Notes: generated by a model not told the origin, from the sequence alone. Shown: positions 1-10,818, counted from the first letter of the stretch. The stretch is DNA of 50,271 nucleotides from Apilactobacillus ozensis DSM 23829 = JCM 17196 (GCF_001435995.1 NZ_AYYQ01000005.1:1-50271), one strand, 5' to 3'. Numbers and translations are program-made.

Positions 1-80
1 GTTCCTTACACATCATCGATTATCAAAATCTTGTTCAGTTTTCAAAGATCTAATCTTTTTTGCCATCGCCTTAACGACAA
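1..80 (-). other. rRNA operon leader (pre-16S), runs off left edge
   Basis: On the minus strand this is the transcribed leader of an rRNA operon whose 16S gene lies beyond position 1. Positions 33-47 read CTTTGAAAACTGAAC on the minus strand, a sequence typical of Firmicutes pre-rRNA processing stems. It follows two strong promoters and lies downstream of lysS, the usual place of an rrn operon in lactobacilli. The 16S gene itself is not in the window, so this call rests on the leader sequence, the promoters and the context. Confidence 0.8.
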
Positions 81-87
81 CTATTTA

Positions 88-116
88 ATAATATCATTTA
101 TATTTCTTAATGTCAA
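88..116 (-). promoter_or_regulatory. rRNA promoter P2
   Basis: Minus-strand TTGACA (116-111) is followed after exactly 17 bases by TATTAT (93-88), giving a predicted start near position 80. This is the promoter proximal to the rRNA leader. Confidence 0.85.
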
Positions 117-182
117 TAAGTTTTTTTACTTTTTTAACATTTAAATATTTAAGTGATATGCACATTTAACAGCGCAAGTAAT

Positions 183-211
183 AATATACCGTGTATTTGA
201 AAAAATGTCAA
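183..211 (-). promoter_or_regulatory. rRNA promoter P1
   Basis: Minus-strand TTGACA (211-206), a 17-base spacer, then TATATT (188-183). It lies 95 bases upstream of P2, so the operon has tandem promoters as is usual for rRNA operons. Its -35 box directly abuts the T-tract of the lysS terminator. Confidence 0.8.
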
Positions 212-244
212 CAAAAAAAGGAAATTAATTGAAATTAATTTCCT
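212..244 (-). terminator. lysS terminator
   Basis: A perfect 12-bp inverted repeat, AGGAAATTAATT with its complement (219-244), has a 2-base loop and is followed on the minus strand by a run of T. It lies just after the lysS stop codon and separates lysS transcription from the rRNA promoters. Confidence 0.8.
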
Positions 245-251
245 CTTTTAT

Positions 252-1784
<1,533 letters not shown>

Positions 1785-1833
1785 TTAATAATCATACCAT
1801 AAAAATTACTAACAACATAAAATAGAATTTTAA

Positions 1834-2829
1834 CTAATTATTTCTATCCATACGTTTTTGATTTTTTTCTAAAAACTTATCAAAAATATCTATCATTGCT
1901 TGTTCAGTATCTGCGCTATTCAAGGCTGCTCTAGTTCTAGCCGAGTGAGATATTCCTTTAAGATAATATGCAGCTTGTCCACGAAATTCTCTTGGGCCAA
2001 CATTTTCACCTTTAACACCAACTAAACGATGCAAATGCTCTTTAGCAGTAGCTATCTTAGATTCTACACTAGGTTCTGGCAACATTTCACCTGTTTCTAA
2101 ATAATGCTTAGTTTGTGTAAGCATCCATGGATTCCCTTCAACTGCCCTACCAATCATAACTGCATCCGCTCCAACATCTTCTAGCATTGTCTTGGCATCT
2201 TGTGGCGTAACAACATCCCCATTCCCCATAAAAGGAATTGTTAAGTTACTTGCTACTTCTTTTAAAACATTCCAATCAGAATGACCTTGGTACATTTGTT
2301 TTCTAGTACGACCGTGCATAGCAATTGCCGAAGCTCCAGCTTTTTCTGCAGCTAAAGCATTCTTTACAGCATAAATGTGATCACTGTCCCAACCAATGCG
2401 CATTTTAACTGTAACTGGTTTTTTAACAGCATCGGTCACATATGAAACCATTTCATAGACTTTATCTGGATCTAATAACCATTTAGCTCCAGCATCGGTT
2501 TTAACAACCTTATTTACCGGACATCCCATATTGATATCAATAATGTCAGCCGATGTTTTTTGGTCAACGAACTTAGCAGCTTCAACCAAAGTTTCTTTAG
2601 TACCACCAAAAATCTGAATACTCATCGGATGTTCTTTAGGGTCAACGAACATCATATCCAAAGTCTTTTTATTCTTGTACATAATTCCGCGATCTGAAAT
2701 CATTTCACAAACCACTAAACCTGCACCAAACTCTTTACATATAATTCTAAAGGCCGGATTAGTGACACCAGCCATAGGTGCTACTACCAAACGGTTAGGG
2801 ATTGTAACGTCTCCTATTTTCCATTCCAT
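1834..2829 (-). CDS. dusB: tRNA-dihydrouridine synthase (DusB family)
   Basis: A flavoenzyme that reduces specific uridines in the tRNA D-loop to dihydrouridine with NAD(P)H. The 331-residue protein begins its TIM barrel with the FMN-binding APMAGVTNPAFR stretch (residues 17-28). It carries the family catalytic cysteine in NMGCPVNK (Cys103), then an MRIGW segment and the HGRTR motif. The product is close to full family length. It lies 28 bases downstream of hslO and 82 bases upstream of lysS, all on the same strand, so co-transcription is likely. DusB is the usual family at this locus; the exact uridine modified cannot be told from sequence. Confidence 0.93.
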   Translation of the reverse strand: MEWKIGDVTIPNRLVVAPMAGVTNPAFRIICKEFGAGLVVCEMISDRGIMYKNKKTLDMMFVDPKEHPMSIQIFGGTKETLVEAAKFVDQKTSADIIDINMGCPVNKVVKTDAGAKWLLDPDKVYEMVSYVTDAVKKPVTVKMRIGWDSDHIYAVKNALAAEKAGASAIAMHGRTRKQMYQGHSDWNVLKEVASNLTIPFMGNGDVVTPQDAKTMLEDVGADAVMIGRAVEGNPWMLTQTKHYLETGEMLPEPSVESKIATAKEHLHRLVGVKGENVGPREFRGQAAYYLKGISHSARTRAALNSADTEQAMIDIFDKFLEKNQKRMDRNN

Positions 2830-2857
2830 AATATTTTACCTCACTATTTTATTTTTC

Positions 2858-3763
2858 TTAATCTTTTGCAACTTTTCGTTTAGAGTCAGCGATGACTTTC
2901 ATTGCTTTCAAATCATCTTCGCTATAATCATAAACATTTTGACAGAAATTACATACTACTTTGGCACCATGATCTTCTTTAATCATTGCATCAATTTCTT
3001 TAGCACCTATTCCAATAATTTTATTAGCAAATTTTTGTTTACTACAATCACATTTGAATTGAACCGGCATGTTATCCAATATTTTTAAATTGTCTTCGCC
3101 AAAGATAAGTTTTAAAACATCTTCAGGTTTTTGGTTAGATAAAATTAGTTCAGAAATCATTGGTAATGATTTTAAACGTTTTTCAAGCTTAGCAATAGCA
3201 TCATCTGAAGCACCAGGCATAACTTGAATTAAATATCCACCAGCAGCTCCAATATTATTATCATCATTTACGTATACTGACACCCCAACTGCTGAAGGAA
3301 TTTGTTCAGACTGTGCTAAGTAATAAGTGTAATCATCACCTATTTCACCGGATACCAATTGAACTTCACTAGTATAAGGTTCATTGCCACCTAAGCTCTT
3401 CATAACCTGCATGAAACCATTTTTGCCAACCGCTCCACCAACATCTAGTTTATGATGCTTATTTAATGGTATATCGACATTTGGATTGTGCATATATCCT
3501 TTAACATTACCGTTAGCATCAGCATCAACAACTATCATTCCAGTGGGACCATTACCATTAATCTTGATAGTCATAGTTTCTTTACCTTTTAAAACTGATG
3601 AAGCTAACAGCACACCACCAACAAGGCTTCTGCCTAATGCGGCTGAAGCAGTTGGCCATGTCTTATGTCTTTTTTGAGCTTCTTGAACTGTATCTGTAGC
3701 AGTAATTGCATACGCCCTAAACATTCCATCATTAGTTACACTTTTAGTTAAATAATCACTCAT
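2858..3763 (-). CDS. hslO: redox-regulated chaperone Hsp33
   Basis: Hsp33 is a cytosolic holdase chaperone activated by oxidation. The 301-residue protein has the expected N-terminal substrate-binding domain. Its C-terminal zinc redox switch is complete: Cys238 and Cys240 as CDC, and Cys271 and Cys274 as CNFC. Zinc release and disulfide formation at these four cysteines activate the family under oxidative stress. The gene follows ftsH, from which it is separated by a terminator, and precedes dusB with a 28-base gap. It is the standard ftsH-hslO-dusB-lysS order of low-GC Gram-positives. Confidence 0.96.
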   Translation of the reverse strand: MSDYLTKSVTNDGMFRAYAITATDTVQEAQKRHKTWPTASAALGRSLVGGVLLASSVLKGKETMTIKINGNGPTGMIVVDADANGNVKGYMHNPNVDIPLNKHHKLDVGGAVGKNGFMQVMKSLGGNEPYTSEVQLVSGEIGDDYTYYLAQSEQIPSAVGVSVYVNDDNNIGAAGGYLIQVMPGASDDAIAKLEKRLKSLPMISELILSNQKPEDVLKLIFGEDNLKILDNMPVQFKCDCSKQKFANKIIGIGAKEIDAMIKEDHGAKVVCNFCQNVYDYSEDDLKAMKVIADSKRKVAKD

Positions 3764-3790
3764 AATTATCCTTCTTTCGTTTATAGTCGT

Positions 3791-3826
3791 AAAAAAACGT
3801 GAGTGAAAGATTCGCCCACGTTTTTT
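3791..3826 (-). terminator. ftsH terminator
   Basis: A hairpin with AACGTG/CACGTT at its base and further pairing towards the loop (one mismatch) is flanked by A and T runs, between the ftsH stop and the hslO start. In the minus direction it ends in a T-tract. Confidence 0.8.
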
Positions 3827-3828
3827 CT

Positions 3829-5889
3829 TTAGTCCTTATCGGATTTATTATTTTCATCTTGAACGTCAGAACTAGAATTTTCTTGAGCTTTGTAATTTAT
3901 GTCTTTAGCTTCTGAATCTTCACGTTCTTTTAATTGTTCTTTAGATTCTTCAAATGTTGCAGCATGTTCACTTGGAAATTCAGATTTATCATCATCTTCT
4001 GGCATTTTACCATCGTGATACAAGCTCAATATTTGCTTTTCATCTAAAGTTTCATACTTAAGCAATGCCTTAGCGATTAGTTCATGTTGCTTACGGTGAG
4101 ATTCAATAATTTCACGTGCATTTTCATGAGCTTCGTTAATAATACGACGAACTTCTTCATCAATTTCAGAAGCAGTACGTTCCGAGTATTTTCTTCCAGA
4201 ATATGGATCTTGAGAAGGACTTTCTAATTGAACAGTTCCAATTTTTTCACTCATTCCATATTGAGTAACCATTGCTCTAGCTAAATTAGTAGCTTGTTCA
4301 AAATCGTTAGATGCCCCTGAAGATTCTGAATTGAATATAATTTCTTCAGCAGTTCTACCACCCATCAAACCAGCAATTTGTTCCATAGCATTTTTCTTAG
4401 ACATTAATTGTTGGTCTTCGCGAGGTAGCATGATTGCGTAACCTCCAGCACGTCCACGCGGAACTATTGTAACTTTATGAACTACTCGAGCATCATTCAA
4501 TACTAGTCCAACAATGGTATGACCAGCTTCATGATAAGCAACTGTTTTTTGTTCTTGTGAATTAACAACTCGACTCTTTTTAGCTGGGCCCGCAATTACA
4601 CGATCTTCAGCTTCATCAAGTTCATCTGGCCCAATTTCAGATTTGTCTCTACGTGCAGCTAACAATGCAGCTTCATTTAATAAGTTAGCTAAATCAGCAC
4701 CAACAAATCCAGGAGTTTGTTTAGCAATTTCCTTTAAATCAACATTATCAGCTAATGGTTTAGACTTAGCATGTACTTTTAGGATTGCTTCTCTTCCACG
4801 TACATCCGGACGTCCCACTAAAACTTTACGGTCAAAACGACCTGGTCTAGTTAAAGCTGGATCCAAAACATCAGCACGGTTAGTAGCCGCAATAACAATT
4901 ACGCCTTCGTTGCCACTAAATCCATCCATGTCAACTAATAATTGGTTTAGGGTTTGTTCACGTTCATCGTGACCACCGCCCATTCCAGCACCACGTTTTC
5001 TACCTACTGCATCAATTTCATCAATAAAAATAATTGCAGGGGCAGATTTTTTAGCTTGTTCGAATAAATCTCTAACTCGACTAGCACCAACACCGACAAA
5101 CATTTCAACGAAATCAGATCCGGAAATTGAGTAAAATGGTACTCCTGCTTCACCAGAAACCGCTTTAGCTAGAAGTGTTTTACCAGTACCAGGAGGTCCC
5201 TCAAGTAAAACACCATGTGGAATTTTAGCACCTAATTTGGAAAACTTCTTAGGGTTTTTCAAGAATTCAACAACTTCTACTAATTCTTGCTTTTCTTCTT
5301 CTTCTCCTGCAACATCTGAAAATCTTACATTATTGTCTTTACTAGTTGTTGGTTTGGCCTTGCTCTTGGAGAACTTCATAATTCCACCTTGACCACCTTG
5401 ACCGCCAGCTTGACTCATCATGTAAAAGAAGAATACAAAAATAAGTACTAAGGGAAGAACTGATACTAAAAGATTTACCCAAAAACCGTTAGTTTCAGCT
5501 GCTTTAGCTCCCATTTTTATGTTATTTTTTCTGGAATAATTGGTAATTTCAGAAATAGTACTATTGTTTTTCAAAACAGTAGTAGTAAACGAAGAAACTT
5601 TGGTAGTACTTCTAGAATTACCTAAGGAAAAGCCATAATTCTTACTTGATTCAGCGTTTTGTTCAGTTCTGTATTGTCCAGAAACCTCATATACGCCACC
5701 CGAAGGTTGAACAGAAAAGTTTTTAACTTTGTTATTCTTTAAATCATTAACGAATTGGCTTGATTGAATTGCTTGACTTTGACCAGAACTATTTCTACCA
5801 CCAATGGCAAAAAAGACTCCCATCAAAATTAGCAAACAAACAATATAGAAAAGACTATTCCTGAATATTCCTTTCCCTTTATTATTCAT
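3829..5889 (-). CDS. ftsH: ATP-dependent zinc metalloprotease FtsH
   Basis: A membrane-anchored AAA+ protease that degrades misfolded membrane proteins and regulators. The 686-residue protein has two membrane segments (about 10-29 and 138-157) bracketing an extracytoplasmic domain. A glycine-rich linker follows, then the Walker A GPPGTGKT (231-238), the Walker B IIFIDEID (about 286-293) and the zinc site HEAGH (453-457). The C-terminal tail is long, charged and rich in Asp, Glu, Lys and Ser, which is common in lactobacilli. The start is ATG after AGAGGAGG. The upstream region has an extended -10 promoter, two palindromes and a hairpin close to the RBS. Confidence 0.97.
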   Translation of the reverse strand: MNNKGKGIFRNSLFYIVCLLILMGVFFAIGGRNSSGQSQAIQSSQFVNDLKNNKVKNFSVQPSGGVYEVSGQYRTEQNAESSKNYGFSLGNSRSTTKVSSFTTTVLKNNSTISEITNYSRKNNIKMGAKAAETNGFWVNLLVSVLPLVLIFVFFFYMMSQAGGQGGQGGIMKFSKSKAKPTTSKDNNVRFSDVAGEEEEKQELVEVVEFLKNPKKFSKLGAKIPHGVLLEGPPGTGKTLLAKAVSGEAGVPFYSISGSDFVEMFVGVGASRVRDLFEQAKKSAPAIIFIDEIDAVGRKRGAGMGGGHDEREQTLNQLLVDMDGFSGNEGVIVIAATNRADVLDPALTRPGRFDRKVLVGRPDVRGREAILKVHAKSKPLADNVDLKEIAKQTPGFVGADLANLLNEAALLAARRDKSEIGPDELDEAEDRVIAGPAKKSRVVNSQEQKTVAYHEAGHTIVGLVLNDARVVHKVTIVPRGRAGGYAIMLPREDQQLMSKKNAMEQIAGLMGGRTAEEIIFNSESSGASNDFEQATNLARAMVTQYGMSEKIGTVQLESPSQDPYSGRKYSERTASEIDEEVRRIINEAHENAREIIESHRKQHELIAKALLKYETLDEKQILSLYHDGKMPEDDDKSEFPSEHAATFEESKEQLKEREDSEAKDINYKAQENSSSDVQDENNKSDKD

Positions 5890-5903
5890 TAACTGCCTCC
5901 TCT

Positions 5904-5933
5904 AAAAAGTGCTGACATTGCAAAAATCAGCAC
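5904..5933 (-). terminator. hairpin plus T5 in the ftsH 5' leader
   Basis: On the minus strand GTGCTGA and TCAGCAC pair (7 bp, 11-base loop) and are followed by TTTTT. It ends only 14 bases before the ftsH ATG, next to its RBS. There is no room for a promoter after it, so it is either an attenuator-type terminator within the ftsH leader or a structure that modulates ribosome access. Confidence 0.55.
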
Positions 5934-5949
5934 GTAATTTATTATCATC

Positions 5950-6000
5950 ATTATATCACGATAAAAGTGATACGTTATATTATGATATACAATATCATAA
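5950..6000 (-). promoter_or_regulatory. ftsH promoter with two inverted repeats
   Basis: The minus strand has an extended -10 TGATATAAT (TATAAT at 5955-5950) without a good -35 box. A 6-bp inverted repeat TATCAC...GTGATA (5954-5972) overlaps the spacer. A second, perfect 9-bp inverted repeat with a 3-base centre spans 5980-6000. Both are candidate operators; the outer one could instead help end hpt transcription. No regulator is recognised from the sequence. Confidence 0.5.
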
Positions 6001-6026
6001 CAAAAACAAAGAAATTGAATTAATTT

Positions 6027-6569
6027 TTATTGGTCTGAATAAATTTTTGGCTTTAATACACCAACATAAGGAAGATTACGATATTTACCGTCATAGTCCA
6101 AACCATAACCAACAACAAATTCATTAGGAACTTCAAAACCAACATAATCAGCTTTTACTTCCACAACTCTACCTTCTGGTTTGTCCATTAAGGTACATAC
6201 TTTGATAGAATTAGCACCTCGGTCGGCTAATAATTCTTTTAGGTACTTTAATGTACGTCCTGTATCAATAATATCTTCCATAAAAATAACATCTTTACCA
6301 TTAACGTCAACATCAATGTCTTTAATTAATTTTACGGAACCAGAAGATTCAGTGCCACCATTGTAACTAGAAACGTCAATAAAATCTAATTTAGTATAAA
6401 TATCCATTTCACGAACAATGTCAGTCATAAAGAAAATAGCACCTTTTAAAACTCCGATAACAATAGGTGTTTTCCCCTTGTAATCTTCAGAAATTTGCTG
6501 ACCAAGCTTTTGACAAGCTTGTTTTATATCCTCTTCGCTATAAAGTGTCTTAAGAATATCGTTATTCAT
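6027..6569 (-). CDS. hpt: hypoxanthine phosphoribosyltransferase
   Basis: A purine-salvage enzyme that joins hypoxanthine (often also guanine) to PRPP, making IMP or GMP. The 180 residues are a normal length. The type I PRTase PRPP-binding motif EDIIDTG is at 98-104, and the conserved LKGA segment is near 41-44. The start codon lies inside the 3' end of tilS (8-base overlap), with its AAGGGGAA ribosome site in the tilS coding sequence, so translation is probably coupled. The tilS-hpt-ftsH order is classic in Firmicutes. Confidence 0.95.
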   Translation of the reverse strand: MNNDILKTLYSEEDIKQACQKLGQQISEDYKGKTPIVIGVLKGAIFFMTDIVREMDIYTKLDFIDVSSYNGGTESSGSVKLIKDIDVDVNGKDVIFMEDIIDTGRTLKYLKELLADRGANSIKVCTLMDKPEGRVVEVKADYVGFEVPNEFVVGYGLDYDGKYRNLPYVGVLKPKIYSDQ

Positions 6570-7965
6570 GTTCTTCCCCTTTCAAATTTATCCCTTTAAC
6601 TACTAGAGTATAACGTTTATCAGAATAATTTAAAATAGTTGATTCACTATATCCAATTATTGATAAAACTTTTCCATCACTAGTTAGCAATGTTTGTGCA
6701 CGCTTTCGAAAAATACTAAGTATTTTTTTGTTAATGAAAATTCGCTTAGCAGATTGATGGCCTCCACTTTTTAAAGTAATTTTATCATTTTTATTAGTTT
6801 GTCGCACTACTAAAGGCAATTGTTTATCGCTCAAATAAAAAGTGGATTGTCTATCAATAGAACCAACATTTTCAAATTTAAATTTATCATCGAAAATTCC
6901 AAATGAAAAACCGTTTACAGATTTATACCACTTATTAATTAAAAGTTTAAACGGTTTAGATACTTCATCAATATTTTTATCGCTAATACACTCAATTCTA
7001 AACACATTATAATTTTTAACTAAGTAAGTATTATTAATTAAATTAATCTTAGCCTGTGGTTTTCGAGAATTATGCAATAAATTTAAAATTTCAGACACAA
7101 TTTTAGGTTTTAAACCATTAATTTTTTTAACTGAAAAAATTAGGTAAGCAATCAACGATTTTTGTACATAATTTGGATATAATAAAAATTTTGAAATAGT
7201 TATATTGCCCTCATCATCCGAAATAATATTTAAATTTTGTCTAAGTAAAAATTCATTAGTATTTTTCAAGTCAGATAATTCACTAGTAAACTGTCCGATA
7301 TGTTCTACCGCGTTTTTATTTTCTTGTTGCATAAGTGGTAATATAACATTTCTAAAACGATTTCTTTGGACATCCAAATCCTTGTTAGTAGCATCCTCAA
7401 ACCAAGTAATTTGGTTATCTATAGCAAATTGCTTAATTGATGGTTTATCAAAATTTAAAAGTGGACGAACTAAGTGGCCTTGATAAAAATTTCTTTCAAC
7501 ATCAATTCCAGACAAGCTAGCTATATAATTTCCTCGTATCAACTTCATCAAAACCGTTTCAGCTTGATCATTAGCATGGTGGGCAGTCATCAACACTTTA
7601 GAATTATATTTTTTCATAACATTTCTAAAAAATTCATATCTAAACTTTCTACCAGCTGCTTCAATTCCAGCTTTAGGATGTTGCTGCTTATCCCAAATTG
7701 ATAATTCAAAGGTTAAATTATGTTTTGCACAATAATTTTTAATAAAAAGTTGTTCCTCTTCACTTTGCTCTCTTAACTTATGGTTTACATGTGCAACAAT
7801 TATTTGGGGTTTGCAACTACTGGGCAATTTAGTTAATAAGTTCAAAAGTACCATTGAATCAACACCTGTAGAAACTGCCACTACAACTGGCTCACCCAAT
7901 TTCCAATATCTATTTGTTTTAATTTGATTGATAAAATCGTTTAAAATTTGACTGCTTTTATTCAA
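6562..7965 (-). CDS. tilS: tRNA(Ile)-lysidine synthetase
   Basis: TilS adds lysine to C34 of the CAU-anticodon tRNA-Ile, which lets it read AUA codons; it is usually essential. The 467-residue protein has the N-terminal ATP pyrophosphatase fold with a P-loop at residues 32-37 reading STGVDS, where the family consensus is SGGxDS. I believe Thr here is common in lactobacilli. A less conserved C-terminal region follows. The start is TTG, with AGAGGG seven bases upstream. The gene overlaps hpt at its 3' end. Confidence 0.93.
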   Translation of the reverse strand: MNKSSQILNDFINQIKTNRYWKLGEPVVVAVSTGVDSMVLLNLLTKLPSSCKPQIIVAHVNHKLREQSEEEQLFIKNYCAKHNLTFELSIWDKQQHPKAGIEAAGRKFRYEFFRNVMKKYNSKVLMTAHHANDQAETVLMKLIRGNYIASLSGIDVERNFYQGHLVRPLLNFDKPSIKQFAIDNQITWFEDATNKDLDVQRNRFRNVILPLMQQENKNAVEHIGQFTSELSDLKNTNEFLLRQNLNIISDDEGNITISKFLLYPNYVQKSLIAYLIFSVKKINGLKPKIVSEILNLLHNSRKPQAKINLINNTYLVKNYNVFRIECISDKNIDEVSKPFKLLINKWYKSVNGFSFGIFDDKFKFENVGSIDRQSTFYLSDKQLPLVVRQTNKNDKITLKSGGHQSAKRIFINKKILSIFRKRAQTLLTSDGKVLSIIGYSESTILNYSDKRYTLVVKGINLKGEEHE

Positions 7966-7996
7966 TTCAAAACCCTCTTCAAAAAATTGTTAAAAT

Positions 7997-8029
7997 AAAA
8001 ATGATTAAGGAAATTCCCTAATCATTTTT
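7997..8029 (-). terminator. terminator between yabR and tilS
   Basis: A 13-14 bp hairpin based on ATGATTAGG with its complement, flanked by A5 and T5, directly after the yabR stop. It is near-symmetric but sits between two same-strand genes, so it probably limits read-through from the upstream operon into tilS. Confidence 0.75.
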
Positions 8030-8033
8030 GGTT

Positions 8034-8498
8034 TTAACTACGACGGCCACCACGACCACCACGTTTACCTTCGGTGTTCTTTTTAATAGTAGCTAATCTG
8101 TTTTCACTTTCTTTTAGAAAGCTATTCATTAAATCATCGAAGTCTTTTTTCTTATGTTCGCCACCGTTATTATGACGATATTCTCCCTTAGAATGGTTGT
8201 TAAAATGACTGCTGCGATGGTGACCTTCACTATTACCCTTGTTAAATTCTTTCTTTTCAGAAGGAGCTTTTGCTTTTCTAATTGAAAGAGCAATCTTTCC
8301 ATCATCACCAACTGAAATAACTTTAACAGTCACTTCATCACCAACTTTTAAAACATCGTGAATATCTTTGATAAATCCATCTGAAATTTCACTAATGTGA
8401 ACTAGTCCAGTCTTATGATCACCTAAATCAACAAATGCACCAAAATTAGTAATTCCAGAAACCTTACCGGAAACTTTTGTTCCCACTTCAATAGCCAT
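8034..8498 (-). CDS. yabR: S1 domain RNA-binding protein (YabR family)
   Basis: The 154-residue protein starts with one S1 RNA-binding domain (about residues 3-72; GTKVSGKVSGITNFGAFVDL and later DDGKIALSIRKA). A low-complexity tail rich in Lys, His, Asn and Gly follows, ending in a GGRGGR motif. Such basic glycine-rich tails usually add non-specific RNA binding. YabR homologues are associated with ribosomes or translation, but the precise role is not established here. The start is ATG after AGGAGG. The gene follows divIC in the conserved mfd-yabM-yabO-divIC-yabR block. Confidence 0.9.
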   Translation of the reverse strand: MAIEVGTKVSGKVSGITNFGAFVDLGDHKTGLVHISEISDGFIKDIHDVLKVGDEVTVKVISVGDDGKIALSIRKAKAPSEKKEFNKGNSEGHHRSSHFNNHSKGEYRHNNGGEHKKKDFDDLMNSFLKESENRLATIKKNTEGKRGGRGGRRS

Positions 8499-8573
8499 AA
8501 ATAAAGAATATCCTCCTATAAAAATAAGTAATTTTAGTATATCACTTAATAATTAATTATTGTATATAAATAA

Positions 8574-8951
8574 TTAATTTTGTGTAACATCCTTAGAAAC
8601 ATCTCCAGGCAAGCTATATACTGTTTCACCTTTTTTGGTGTAGTAATATCGCTCACGAATAAGTTGCTCCAAGTAATCATTATTATACAACTGTTTTACT
8701 TTCAAACGTAAGTTGCTTCTTTCAGCTTTTTGCTGATTTAATAATTGTGTTTGCTTTTTTTCTTGATTAATTAATTTCTGAGTTTGCATTTTAGTGTGAA
8801 TAATTTGCACTATAAACAAAGTAAAAACAATTAGAAAGAATGAAATTATGATAATTGCGCGTTTTTTACGAGCTTTCATTAAACCGGCGCTGCGAATTTT
8901 TTTATTTCTAGTATAAGCATTATTTAAATGGCTAATTTTATTAGAACTCAT
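8574..8951 (-). CDS. divIC: septum formation initiator DivIC/FtsB
   Basis: A small bitopic division protein that forms a complex with FtsL and DivIB at the septum. The 125-residue protein has a basic cytoplasmic N-terminus and a single membrane helix at about 31-52 (rich in I, F, L and V). A coiled-coil-like extracytoplasmic segment with many Gln, Lys and Leu residues follows (about 55-95), and then a short conserved end region with YYYTKKGE. It has ATG with TGGAGG nine bases upstream and lies 22 bases after rqcP. Confidence 0.92.
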   Translation of the reverse strand: MSSNKISHLNNAYTRNKKIRSAGLMKARKKRAIIIISFFLIVFTLFIVQIIHTKMQTQKLINQEKKQTQLLNQQKAERSNLRLKVKQLYNNDYLEQLIRERYYYTKKGETVYSLPGDVSKDVTQN

Positions 8952-8973
8952 TTTTCATTCCTCCATTGAAATC

Positions 8974-9246
8974 TTACATCTGTGAATAGTCATGTTCATA
9001 ACTTTCATCTAAAACGCTATACATACGAGAAGCATCTGCTTTTTTGGTTGTTTCTAAAACTTCGTGTACCTGAATGGTTAAAGTCTTATTACCAAATTTG
9101 ATAACAATTTTATCTTCTGGGTGAACATCAGTGGAAGACTTTGCAATTCTTTCATTAACTAAGATTCTACCCTTGTCGGATATCTCTTTAGCAATCGTAC
9201 GTCTTTTAATAATTCTAGCTGTTTTTAAAAATTTATCTAGTCTCAA
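8974..9246 (-). CDS. rqcP: S4-domain ribosome quality control protein RqcP
   Basis: A 90-residue protein that is almost entirely one S4 RNA-binding domain, beginning MRLDKFLKTARIIKRRT. It corresponds to YabO, now RqcP, which works with RqcH on stalled 50S subunits to add C-terminal alanine tails to nascent chains. The start is TTG, with GAGGTG six bases upstream. That ribosome site overlaps the end of the flippase gene just before it, so the two are probably translationally coupled. Confidence 0.9.
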   Translation of the reverse strand: MRLDKFLKTARIIKRRTIAKEISDKGRILVNERIAKSSTDVHPEDKIVIKFGNKTLTIQVHEVLETTKKADASRMYSVLDESYEHDYSQM

Positions 9247-9255
9247 ATTAACACC

Positions 9256-10818
9256 TCATTTATTCTTTAAATATTTACCTATAAATGGCATCGTGGCACA
9301 TTCTTCACTGGTCAAAAGTTTCAACTTTATCGTAGTTATAAAATATAATAACACTCCTAGAGGTACTAATACTGCTAAAATCGACGTTGAAATTAAGCGA
9401 TGTGAATTAATATTAACAAATAAGTTAATTAATTTTAAACTACAAATTTCAAAGATATACATAATCATTAAATTCAAGATTAGCTTAAAAGTATAACCTA
9501 AACCAAATACACTAGCATGAAGTTTTCTAGCAGACATACACCAGCTAACCAAAAATGCTAAAATCAATGCAATTAAAGTTGAAATACTGCCACCAATCAA
9601 ACCAAATTCTACTACCATTAATTTGGTCATAATTATTTTGGCAAAAATTCCAAAAGTAATAGAAAACATTATTAATTTAAAATTACCAAAGCTTTGTAAA
9701 ACACTACTATAAACTATAATTAAAGTCGCAAAAATAATGCTTAGACAATAAGTTCCAATGACAAAGCTACCTTGGGTATTACCAAATAAAACTGTATTTA
9801 TTAATGGCATTAAACTAAACATGCCTACTGCAACGGCTGACGTTAATACCATGCTAATGTGCAGCACGCTAGTTAAAATTTTCTGAAAATTTCTAGGATT
9901 ATCCTTATTTAAAACTAACGTTGGTAATAAAGCCGAAGCAAATGCCATCCCTATAACTAGTCCTAATTGCACCATGGGCTGAGCACGGTCATAAATCCCC
10001 TTAGCCATTTGCGAATCTATTGTAGACATTCCAAAGCCAATCAGATTTTTGCGTAGCGTAAATGAATCTACTAACTGCATTAACACCATAATTGAAGATG
10101 CTAAACAGATTGCTCCACCCTCTAGAATCATTATTTTAATTAATTTGGCATATGGAATAACCTTCTTTTTAGTTAACGATATAAATTGTTCTCTGCGATA
10201 AAAATAAAATAACGTTGCAATTGCAAACAATGCTGCAATTATAACTGACAACATAGCATATTGGTTCATAGTATATGGATCAAAAATACCTTTAGTATAT
10301 AAGTATGCGACCAATAAAATAATTGTAACCCTAATGACCTGTTCAATAATTTGTGAATATGCAGTTGGATGCATTTCCATTTTTCCTTGAAAGTAACCTC
10401 TTCCAGTAGATAAAAATGGCATCGCTAAAAACATCCAACTAATGGATTTTATACCTGAACCTAGTCGCACATCCCCCATTGCAATCGCTATTGCGTTTGC
10501 AAAAGCATTTAAAACAATAAATACTATTATGCCTAAAATCGCTAATATTTTGAAAATTTGGATATTTAAAGCAACTTTATCGTTATCATCCTGCTGCCTA
10601 GCAATTAATCTAGAAATCAAAATGGGCAATCCACTAAGGGTTAAAGCTGTACCAATGCCATAAATTGGATATACCTGTTGATAAACATAAAAGCCAATAT
10701 TGCCGACCATATTTTGAAATGGTACCCGATAAAAGGCACTTAATATTTTTGAAATAAAGGAAGCAATGGTTAATAGCATTGCTCCCTTCATTAAAACGTT
10801 CATTTGATTATTTTTCAT
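9256..10818 (-). CDS. polysaccharide/lipid flippase, MurJ-SpoVB (MOP) family
   Basis: A polytopic membrane protein of about 520 residues with roughly 12-14 hydrophobic segments, matching the YabM/SpoVB branch of the MOP superfamily. Members flip undecaprenyl-linked cell-wall precursors; whether this one moves lipid II or another polymer cannot be told. I place the start at the ATG at 10818 (MKNNQMNVLMKG), which overlaps the mfd stop by 11 bases. A TTG at 10845 is open in frame but lies inside mfd and lacks a better ribosome site. The gene follows mfd and precedes rqcP. Confidence 0.88.
   Translation of the reverse strand: MKNNQMNVLMKGAMLLTIASFISKILSAFYRVPFQNMVGNIGFYVYQQVYPIYGIGTALTLSGLPILISRLIARQQDDNDKVALNIQIFKILAILGIIVFIVLNAFANAIAIAMGDVRLGSGIKSISWMFLAMPFLSTGRGYFQGKMEMHPTAYSQIIEQVIRVTIILLVAYLYTKGIFDPYTMNQYAMLSVIIAALFAIATLFYFYRREQFISLTKKKVIPYAKLIKIMILEGGAICLASSIMVLMQLVDSFTLRKNLIGFGMSTIDSQMAKGIYDRAQPMVQLGLVIGMAFASALLPTLVLNKDNPRNFQKILTSVLHISMVLTSAVAVGMFSLMPLINTVLFGNTQGSFVIGTYCLSIIFATLIIVYSSVLQSFGNFKLIMFSITFGIFAKIIMTKLMVVEFGLIGGSISTLIALILAFLVSWCMSARKLHASVFGLGYTFKLILNLMIMYIFEICSLKLINLFVNINSHRLISTSILAVLVPLGVLLYFITTIKLKLLTSEECATMPFIGKYLKNK

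Noticed and set aside
32-48. Considered as an insertion-sequence end because of its conserved repeat-like look
   Set aside because: It matches the usual pre-rRNA processing sequence and sits behind rRNA promoters.
2675-3088. Plus-strand open frame of 137 codons over dusB and hslO
   Set aside because: It lies opposite two well-supported genes, has no ribosome site and no recognisable protein features; it is an antisense shadow.
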